Shown piece after piece: positions 25,881 through 32,594 of a stretch of 50,083 nucleotides of DNA. The translations under genes and the position numbers were made by a program. Within the stretch, counting starts at the first letter, position 1; every line of letters starts with the position of its first letter. This stretch comes from Phaeodactylibacter luteus. Its GTDB lineage: Bacteria > Bacteroidota > Bacteroidia > Chitinophagales > Saprospiraceae. Under the pieces are notes generated by a model, which did no database searches, was not told where the DNA came from, and worked only from the letters and a program-made list of their open reading frames with translations. The DNA lies in the NCBI RefSeq assembly GCF_007993045.1, contig NZ_VOOR01000038.1, forward strand, positions 1 to 50,083, written 5' to 3'.

Positions 25881-27701
25881 CTAGTCTTTTAAGGGGTCCC
25901 ACCAGTATTTTTTCAAGAGCCAGGAGGTGAGCAGGAAAATAAGGAAAGCCACGCCCAGCTCTGCCGATTGCTTAATGAGCAGGTACATGGGCATGACCAC
26001 CAGGGTCATTTGCCAAATGATGCCGACAAGCACGTTGAAGGCATCGCGTTTGAAGTCCTGGTTGGGCTCAAACCCAGGGTCTGCAGCCAAGACTTTTTCC
26101 CGTATGGGCGCCCAAAAGCCCCAAGGGTTGGTTTTTTTGTAAAAGTGCATCAGCACTTCATCCGGTTCAGCGGGCGTGAGGAAGGTGCCCAGCAGGCAGC
26201 CGGCCACAGAGATGGCAAAAATCACGGGGAAAAGGTAGATGGCGACCACATCAGGGAAGAGGGGCGGTATAAAGGTAGCGCCAAGGAGCCCGCCGATCAT
26301 GCCCCAAAAATAGCCATAGCCATTGAACCGCCACCACACCCACTTCAACGCATTGGCTGCAGCGTACCCGCCGTAAAGGGCAGAGGTGATCCAAAGCGTT
26401 AGGGCGTTGATGCTCTGGGCGAAGAACCCGCCGATCAACCCTATGGCCACCAAGGCAAAAGAGGCCAGGTAGCTATAGCGGATGTAGGTTCTTTGAGGCG
26501 CTTCAGGGTTGATATACTTTTTGTAGAGGTCGTTGACCAGGTAGGCGGGCGCGGCATTGATGAAGGCTGCAAAGGTGCCCATGAAAGCCGCCAACAGGCC
26601 CGCCAGCAGCAGCCCTTGAAATCCGGAAGGGACGAACCGGTCGATGGCCAGGGGGAGGACCGTCTCGAAGTCGATATCGGCCCCCATCGCCTCAAATTCA
26701 GGGGTCAGGTAAACTAAGGCGAGCACCGCAAACCCTGCAATCATCAGGTAACGCGGGAAATAGAGGACCAATATGGTCAGCCCGCTCATGCGTGCAGCTT
26801 CAGCGGGCGTACGGGTAGATAACACCCGCTGCATATCATAGCTGGGCACTGGGCCGGCCAAGCTGGCAAAAATGCCTTTGAAGATCATGGCGATCAGCAA
26901 CAGCCCAATGGCCCCAAACCCATCTTCAGCAATGCGCTGGTTCACGCTGTCCAGGTAGCCGGTCCAGTCTAGCCCCATTTCCCACCCAAAAAAGAGCTCG
27001 TCCCAACCAGGGGGCACTGCTGCTGCTATCTGCTCTTGGCTCACAGAGGTGTAGGCGATGAAGCCGACCACGGCGCAAGAGATGGACATGATGACAAACT
27101 GCAAGACCTCTGTGCCAACGACGCTGTACATCCCGCCTTTGATGGTGTACAGGGTGGTGATGGCAATGATGATCAGCGCATAAGACTGGGCGGAAGTGAG
27201 CGCCATGAAACCGAGGTCGGCGCTGAGGTCCCAAGGGAAAAAGATGATGGCAAACTTGCCGATGCCCTCAAAAAAATAGGCGATGAACCCAAATACGCTG
27301 ATGATGGCAAAAACCGTGACGATGATGTGGGACAACCGCCCACCAGCCTTGTCCCCAAAGCGGAAAGTAATCCATTGTGCGCCAGTTAGTACGCCTGACC
27401 GCCGTAGCCATAGCGCCAGGAAGACCATGACAAACACTTGGTTCCAAACGGGCCAGAGCCAGGGTATCCAAGCGCTTTTTAGCCCGTAGACGAAGAGGAT
27501 GGTCACTGTCCACATCGTGCCCGATATGTCGAACATGCCGGAGGCGTTGGAAAGGCCAAGGAGGTACCATTTGATTTGGTTGCCGCCCAGGAAGTAGGCT
27601 TGCATATCCTTCGAAGCCCGCCTTGACACCCAAAAGCCGAATAGGATAGTCAGTACAAGGTAGCCGAAGATGATGCTGATGTCCAGTATGGATAAGTTCA
27701 T
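25881..27701 (-). CDS. Sodium:solute symporter (SSS family)
   Basis: 606 residues with about 14 hydrophobic segments. The first helix (I-S-I-I-F-G-Y-L-V-L-T-I-L-F-G-F-W) is followed by A-Y-F-L-G-G-N-Q-I-K-W-Y-L-L-G-L-S-N-A-S-G-M-F-D, the standard SSS opening; later A-G-L-L-A-A-F-M-G-T-F-A-A is the sodium-site helix of the LeuT-like fold. It drives uptake of a small solute across the inner membrane with sodium. With an epimerase and a hydrolase downstream, the cargo is probably a sugar or amino sugar taken from the SusCD system. Sodium coupling fits a marine setting. It sits 12 bp after the CRTAC1-like gene, so it belongs to the same operon. Confidence 0.93.
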   Translation of the reverse strand: MNLSILDISIIFGYLVLTILFGFWVSRRASKDMQAYFLGGNQIKWYLLGLSNASGMFDISGTMWTVTILFVYGLKSAWIPWLWPVWNQVFVMVFLALWLRRSGVLTGAQWITFRFGDKAGGRLSHIIVTVFAIISVFGFIAYFFEGIGKFAIIFFPWDLSADLGFMALTSAQSYALIIIAITTLYTIKGGMYSVVGTEVLQFVIMSISCAVVGFIAYTSVSQEQIAAAVPPGWDELFFGWEMGLDWTGYLDSVNQRIAEDGFGAIGLLLIAMIFKGIFASLAGPVPSYDMQRVLSTRTPAEAARMSGLTILVLYFPRYLMIAGFAVLALVYLTPEFEAMGADIDFETVLPLAIDRFVPSGFQGLLLAGLLAAFMGTFAAFINAAPAYLVNDLYKKYINPEAPQRTYIRYSYLASFALVAIGLIGGFFAQSINALTLWITSALYGGYAAANALKWVWWRFNGYGYFWGMIGGLLGATFIPPLFPDVVAIYLFPVIFAISVAGCLLGTFLTPAEPDEVLMHFYKKTNPWGFWAPIREKVLAADPGFEPNQDFKRDAFNVLVGIIWQMTLVVMPMYLLIKQSAELGVAFLIFLLTSWLLKKYWWDPLKD

Positions 27702-27713
27702 TAATCAGGGGTG

Positions 27714-30700
27714 TTATTGGAGGTTGGGGGAAGCGGGCGCATAAGCCCGTGCCGCTCTGTTATTGGGCAGGAAAAGGAGGCGCCCGTTGCCCAGGGGCAC
27801 AATTTCGCGGATATCGCCTATGATAGAGAAGCCGGATTCCCGCTGTGGCAGGTAGCGGAACCCTCCTTTGCCATCATTGAGGAAAACCTGCCCATAGTTG
27901 CCGTCCCAGGGGCCCATACTGGCCCGTGTATCAGAAAGGTTGCCGCCCAGGATGAGGTCGGCGTCACCGTCACCGTCGATATCGGTAGGGCAGATGGCAA
28001 AAACAGGGCTGATCTGGGCCTCAGCGGGCAAGGGGCGGATGTCCCATTGGCCTTGCCCGCCGTTGATCAGTACCACGGTATGCCCCATCCGGCTCTCCAA
28101 TAGCTGAGCGCTTTCCAATTGCTGTGGGCTGAGGATGTCGCTGATGGTAGCATTGGAATAGGATGCGTAGTCGCGGAATTTCTTCTTCATCCCGGGCAGC
28201 TGCCCGAAGAGGTTGTCCCGGCTGTTGAAGGGGTAGGGCTTGCCCTGAATGTAGTGCTCGATAAGGGGGTCTACAGCCCCGTTCTCGTCAAAATCGCCCA
28301 CGTACACCCGGGCGGGGGTGTCCGGGCCTACCTTTAGTTGGGTATTGGTGCCGAGGTTGCCGGCGATGAGGTCTTCATCCCCATCTCCGTCGAGGTCCGC
28401 TTTTTCCAGTGCCCACCACCAGCCTTCTGTGCCAGGCCCAAGGATGTCAGGGCTGAGGCTCAGTTTCCCGCCCTGATTGATGAAAGCTTTGAGGGGCATC
28501 CATTCGCCAGCGATGAGGAGGTCGGTGGCACCGTCCCCGTTAAGGTCTAGCCATTGGGCGCTAGTGGCCATGCCCGGGCTGTACAGGCCGGGGGCAAGCT
28601 CCTCGGTAGCATCCCGGAATTGCCCCTGCCCGTCGTTGAGCAGCAGGTAGCTGCGCGGGGCAAGCGGGTATTGGCCTGGTATAAGGCGGCCGCCGGAGAA
28701 CACGTCTATGTCCCCGTCCCCGTCATAATCTGCAACGGCTACAGCTCCGGTACTGTTGCGCATGAGGGGCAGGGCAGTAGCTGCTTTTTCAAAGCGCCCT
28801 TTTCCGTCATTGAGGTAGAGACGGTCCTGAAGGGCAAGATCTTGGGGCAGGTAATGGTAGCCGCCGCTGCCCACGTAGAGGTCGGCATCACCATCCCCAT
28901 CGGCATCGAAGAAGGCGGCACCGGTATCCTCCATGATAAGGTCGGCTGTTATAGCTGGCTGAGGGGATAAGGCATAGGTGCCATCGGGCTGTTGTAGGAA
29001 GATGGCCCCGGGCTGCTTTTTTGCCCCCCCAATGAAGAGGTCCTCCCGCCCGTCCCCGTTGACGTCGGCTTGTGCCGCACAAGGGCCGCTGTAGGATACG
29101 CCCCAAGGGAGCAGGGATTGGACTTTAAAGTCGATATCGGCATTTTCCTGATGACGATAGGCCAGAGGGGGAGTGGTTTCTGAAAAATGGGGTAAAGTGT
29201 TTGGAGCGGGGGGAGCAGCAGGGCTAGCCTCGGCCATGGAAAGGGTTATCAGCTGGCCTGCGGGCATATCCTTCAGCACCGTCTCCTTTCCATTGGGCCA
29301 TTGCACCCGTATGCGGCTGGCAGCCCTAGCTTCGCCTAAGCCGAAATGTAAGGGCAGGTGCATAGAGGACTGAAAGCCCCGGTTGGGGTAAAACTCTTGC
29401 AGCTGTGTTTTCCCGCCAGCTTCTACTGTGACCCGTGCCCCTATGGCATAGCGGTTGCCCGCCTGCCCTTCAAGCAAGATCTGAAGGTGGTTTTGGCTGC
29501 GGCTTTTCAGGCGGTTTTCATAAATGCAGGCTGCCGTATTGACGTTGTTGAGGATAAGGTCAAGGTCGCCGTCCCCGTCAAGGTCTGCCGCTGCAGCTCC
29601 ATTGGACAATAGGGGCTCGCCAAAGCCCCAGCCGGAAGACTGATCGGAGAAAGCCAGCCCGCCCTGATTGTGGAAAAGGTAATTGGGCGTTTGCGTAGAT
29701 TCCATCTTGGCGATGATGTCCATCAGCGCATCGGATTTCAGCCCTCTAGATTCCTTGATGCGCTGATCTGCGTAGTAAGCTACAAAATCGCGGTTGGTAT
29801 AGTCGCGCAGATAGCCATTGGAGACAAAGAGGTCTTTCCAGCCGTCGTTGTCAACATCGATCCAAAGCGGCGCCCAGCTCCAGTCTGTGTTGGAGATGCC
29901 TGCCAGCTGCCCGATCTCGCTGTAGGTGCCGTCCCCGTTGTTGAGGTGGAGCATGTTGCGCATGATCTGATGGTAAAAACCATTGCGGAGCATAGATTGG
30001 TACTTCTCATAGGTATCCGGCCCATAGAGCAGCTTCTGCCGGCGGTTGTCTTCTGGCAGCATATCAAGGGATAAGATATCAGGTAGGGCATCGTTGTTGA
30101 TATCGGCAATATCAGAGCCCATAGAAAAATGGGAAATATGGCCCAGCTGCTCCTTGAGCATATCTTTGAATGTGCCGTCTTGCTGATTAATGTAGAGGTA
30201 ATCTTCTTCGATATAATCGTTGGAGACATAGAGGTCGGGCCAGCCGTCGCCATTCACATCGGATGCAGCTATGCCAAGCCCAAAGCCAAGGGGGGTGCTC
30301 TTGATGCCAGCTTCGGCGGTGACGTCTGTAAATTGGCCGTTATCGTTGCGCAGCAGCTTGTCGCCGGCAAAGGGGTCGGCCTGTTTTTTTACAAAAGAGG
30401 CATCAAAGCTTTGGAAGTCCTCTATGGAGTGGTTGAGCAGGTAGCAGTCCAAGTCGCCATCCCGGTCATAATCAAAGAAAAGAGCATGATTGGTGTAGCC
30501 GGGGAAGTCCAGCCCGAAATCGGCAGCCTGCTCCCGGAACATCGGCCTGCCGCTGTCGTCGTTGCCCTGATTGATGTAAAGCTCGTTTCTCCTCAGCTGT
30601 TCAGGCTTGTCACCGGAATAACAGAGGTACAGGTCGAGCCGGCCATCTGCGTTGAGGTCTGCCAGGCTGACACCGGTGCTCCATCCTTCTTTCTTGCCTG

Positions 30701-31025
30701 CCAGCCCTGCTGCCTGTGTAGCCTCTTCGAACTTCATCCCCCCTTGGTTCAGGTAAAGCCGGTTGGGCCCCATATTGGCGGTGAAGTAGAGGTCGGGGCG
30801 GCCGTCTCCGTTGAGGTCGCCTACGGCTACGCCCCCGCCATTGTAGAAGTATTCATAAGCGAGGACGTTGAGCTCTTCCGTTTCCGAAAGGTCATTGGAG
30901 AAGGAGATGCCGGTCTGATCGGCTGTCAGCTTGGCAAAGCCATCAGAAGAAGATTGGGGCGGGGGCGCCCCGCAGCCTGAAAAGACTAAGGATAAGGCAG
31001 CAATAAAAGGTTTTATTCGTTTCAT
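27714..31025 (-). CDS. CRTAC1-like FG-GAP/VCBS repeat lipoprotein with UnbV_ASPIC domain
   Basis: 1103 residues with a lipoprotein signal (F-S-G-C, cysteine 18), so surface or periplasmic. Two sets of FG-GAP/VCBS repeats with calcium-binding D-x-N/D-G-D-G-x-x-D loops form beta-propellers (about 60-500 and 620-1100). Between them, near 510-595, lies the UnbV_ASPIC domain (N-H-L-Q-I-L-L-E-G ... F-G-L-G-E-A ... I-R-V-Q-W-P-N-G). Such proteins are common in SusCD loci of marine Bacteroidota and are thought to bind polysaccharide or other partners at the cell surface; no catalytic role is established. It is the first gene of a minus-strand operon (CRTAC1-SSS-DUF4434-AGE-GHL10), with the shared palindromic operator about 53 bp upstream of its start. 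Confidence 0.92.
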   Translation of the reverse strand: MKRIKPFIAALSLVFSGCGAPPPQSSSDGFAKLTADQTGISFSNDLSETEELNVLAYEYFYNGGGVAVGDLNGDGRPDLYFTANMGPNRLYLNQGGMKFEEATQAAGLAGKKEGWSTGVSLADLNADGRLDLYLCYSGDKPEQLRRNELYINQGNDDSGRPMFREQAADFGLDFPGYTNHALFFDYDRDGDLDCYLLNHSIEDFQSFDASFVKKQADPFAGDKLLRNDNGQFTDVTAEAGIKSTPLGFGLGIAASDVNGDGWPDLYVSNDYIEEDYLYINQQDGTFKDMLKEQLGHISHFSMGSDIADINNDALPDILSLDMLPEDNRRQKLLYGPDTYEKYQSMLRNGFYHQIMRNMLHLNNGDGTYSEIGQLAGISNTDWSWAPLWIDVDNDGWKDLFVSNGYLRDYTNRDFVAYYADQRIKESRGLKSDALMDIIAKMESTQTPNYLFHNQGGLAFSDQSSGWGFGEPLLSNGAAAADLDGDGDLDLILNNVNTAACIYENRLKSRSQNHLQILLEGQAGNRYAIGARVTVEAGGKTQLQEFYPNRGFQSSMHLPLHFGLGEARAASRIRVQWPNGKETVLKDMPAGQLITLSMAEASPAAPPAPNTLPHFSETTPPLAYRHQENADIDFKVQSLLPWGVSYSGPCAAQADVNGDGREDLFIGGAKKQPGAIFLQQPDGTYALSPQPAITADLIMEDTGAAFFDADGDGDADLYVGSGGYHYLPQDLALQDRLYLNDGKGRFEKAATALPLMRNSTGAVAVADYDGDGDIDVFSGGRLIPGQYPLAPRSYLLLNDGQGQFRDATEELAPGLYSPGMATSAQWLDLNGDGATDLLIAGEWMPLKAFINQGGKLSLSPDILGPGTEGWWWALEKADLDGDGDEDLIAGNLGTNTQLKVGPDTPARVYVGDFDENGAVDPLIEHYIQGKPYPFNSRDNLFGQLPGMKKKFRDYASYSNATISDILSPQQLESAQLLESRMGHTVVLINGGQGQWDIRPLPAEAQISPVFAICPTDIDGDGDADLILGGNLSDTRASMGPWDGNYGQVFLNDGKGGFRYLPQRESGFSIIGDIREIVPLGNGRLLFLPNNRAARAYAPASPNLQ

Positions 31026-31077
31026 GTGAGGAAATTAAACAAATCCCATAGAAGCGCCTAGTTTTTTAAAAAATATT

Positions 31078-31091
31078 TGTGTGCGCACACA
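31078..31091. promoter_or_regulatory. Second copy of the palindromic operator
   Basis: TGTGTGCGCACACA, the same 14-bp core as in the susC/oxidoreductase spacer, lies in the 113 bp divergent spacer between the CRTAC1-like gene and the GNAT gene. The wider arms (ATTTGTG...CACAGTT) are less symmetric than in the first copy. Confidence 0.7.
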
Positions 31092-31138
31092 GTTGGGTTA
31101 TTCCCATTGCGCAGCATCAGGCTGTAAAGTAATGTTTC

Positions 31139-31666
31139 ATGAAAAAAGGCATCATCAAGATTCAGTCTTCCCGCTTGGTGTTGCGGGAATTATGCCCGCA
31201 GGATGCCCCCTGGTTCAAAGCCCTGAACGATGACCCGGAGGTGGTGCGCTACACGGGCGATGGGCCGTTCAGGGGCCTGCCCGCGGCCCGGGCATTTCTG
31301 GAGGCTTACCCGGCTGAGGCCTACCTGCGCTATGGGATGGGGCGCTGGGCGGTCTGCCTCCGGACGGGCCATCAGGAGCCTTTGGGCTGGTGCGGGCTGA
31401 AGTGGCACCCTGCAACAAGGGAGGCTGACCTGGGCTTCCGTCTGTTCCGAAGGTATTGGGGGCAAGGGTTCGCTACTGAGGCGGCGGCGGCTTGTCTGGC
31501 GTACGGCCGGGGCGAGCTGGGGCTGGCCCGCATCATCGGGAGGGCGATGGCAGCCAACCGTGCATCGGTGCGGGTGCTTGAGAAGCTGGGCTTCGTACAG
31601 GAGCGTCAGATTGTTTTTGAGGGGCAGCCGGGCTTGTTGTACCGGTTTGAAGATGGGCTGCCCTGA
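31139..31666 (+). CDS. GNAT-family N-acetyltransferase, RimJ/RimL type
   Basis: 175 residues. L-R-E-L-C-P-Q-D-A near residue 18 and Y-W-G-Q-G-F-A-T-E-A near 105 (acetyl-CoA pyrophosphate loop), followed by A-N-R-A-S-V-R-V-L-E-K-L-G-F near 140, are typical of RimJ/RimL-like acetyltransferases. These use acetyl-CoA to modify N-termini or small amines; the substrate here is unknown. It is divergent from the CRTAC1-like gene and probably not part of that operon in function, though the operator between them could affect both. Confidence 0.9.
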   Translation: MKKGIIKIQSSRLVLRELCPQDAPWFKALNDDPEVVRYTGDGPFRGLPAARAFLEAYPAEAYLRYGMGRWAVCLRTGHQEPLGWCGLKWHPATREADLGFRLFRRYWGQGFATEAAAACLAYGRGELGLARIIGRAMAANRASVRVLEKLGFVQERQIVFEGQPGLLYRFEDGLP

Positions 31667-31691
31667 ACATCATGTCCTGGCCCCGTCTTAG

Positions 31692-31890
31692 AGCGTGTTG
31701 GGGCTTTAGTAATCGGTCTGTCCCGCTGGACAGCGGGACACTTTTTCGCTTATACTTCGCCCCGAAAACCCTTCCCGCTTTTGTGCATAAAAAGCGGGAC
31801 TTGGCTAAGCTCCGGTTTTCGGGCCTCGTCTAATCAAAAAATGGCTTGAGGCACTAATTTTCGACTAGAAGGCCAAAACCCCAACACGCT
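31692..31890. mobile_element. MITE-like element type 3
   Basis: Inverted ends AGCGTGTTGGGGCTTT and, inverted, AGCGTGTTGGGGTTTT enclose about 170 bp with an internal GTCCCGCT...AGCGGGAC hairpin and a fragment (ATGGCTTGAGGCACTA) that matches one end of MITE type 1. No ORF. Single copy in this window. Confidence 0.55.
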
Positions 31891-31909
31891 TTCTTAAGCT
31901 GAGCTGCTG

Positions 31910-32113
31910 GGGCGTAAATCAAAATGTCGCTAGTGTTCAATCTTGTAGGCTTTAGGATGAAGCCGGCCTAGCGCTGCGAAGGGGTGGCAAGCCCGATAGG
32001 GCCGAGCGGACAGCGAGCCCCGCAGCATAGCGGCACCTGCCGCCAGGCAGGGGCAGGCCCCTATCCTTACGGAGGGGGCAGGCCCCAAAAAAGCGACAAT
32101 CTGGTTTGCGCCC
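31910..32113 (+). mobile_element. Repeat element copy E
   Basis: Ends GGGCGTAAATCAAAATGTCGC and, inverted, GGGCGCAAACCAGATTGTCGC. Flanked by the direct repeat AGCTGCTG at 31902-31909 and 32114-32121 (8-bp target-site duplication). Carries the short form of the GC-rich core. No ORF and no nested MITE. Confidence 0.8.
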
Positions 32114-32142
32114 AGCTGCTGCCACTGTCGTTGAGCGGCCGC

Positions 32143-32379
32143 TTATTCTTCCCCGCAGGCCCCATCCGTCCAAGCAGTGACCCCATTGTTTTTGGCATAG
32201 CAGTCGTTTGGGTAAGTCTTGCCATCGCAGCCGCATACAGGCTGGTAGATTTCGGCGCAGGCCATTTCCGGATTGATCTTATCGGGGTCTATGCAGCCTT
32301 CCGGCAGGCTGCTCTTCCGGTTGCAGGTGGCAGAAAGGGTAAGCATGAACAGGGCAGCAAGGAGGAGAGGGTACTTCAT
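32143..32379 (-). CDS. Kazal-type serine protease inhibitor domain protein
   Basis: 78 residues when started at the ATG at 32379 (an upstream in-frame ATG would spoil the signal peptide). An N-terminal hydrophobic stretch ends in S-A-T-C (cysteine 19), a possible but imperfect lipobox. The mature part has six cysteines (29, 41, 49, 51, 60, 74) around P-V-C-G-C-D-G-K-T-Y-P-N-D-C, the Kazal signature, whose loop before the third cysteine would occupy the active site of a serine protease. Exported Kazal proteins are found in several Bacteroidota and may protect the cell from its own or foreign proteases. It stands alone next to repeat element E and is divergent from the TPR-PD40 gene. Confidence 0.85.
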   Translation of the reverse strand: MKYPLLLAALFMLTLSATCNRKSSLPEGCIDPDKINPEMACAEIYQPVCGCDGKTYPNDCYAKNNGVTAWTDGACGEE

Positions 32380-32494
32380 AGGGCGTATGGTTTTGGCGGC
32401 GGGCAACATCAGGCGCAGTACCGTCGTTACCGCTCCGGACAAGCTCGTAGATAAGGCTAAGATATGGCCTATTCCCAGATATTTTAATTTTCTT

Positions 32495-32502
32495 TACCTT
32501 TG
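32495..32502 (+). promoter_or_regulatory. Candidate -7 element for the TPR-PD40-SPOR gene
   Basis: TACCTTTG in an AT-rich context about 92 bp before the start codon matches TAnnTTTG. No clear -33 TTG is seen. Confidence 0.45.
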
Positions 32503-32594
32503 AAATACCGGGCTGCGCAGCCCACGGACAACCGATTACCCTCAATTCAACAGCCCCCAGCTGTTGCCAAAGACTTGGAAAACATACCAAAACT

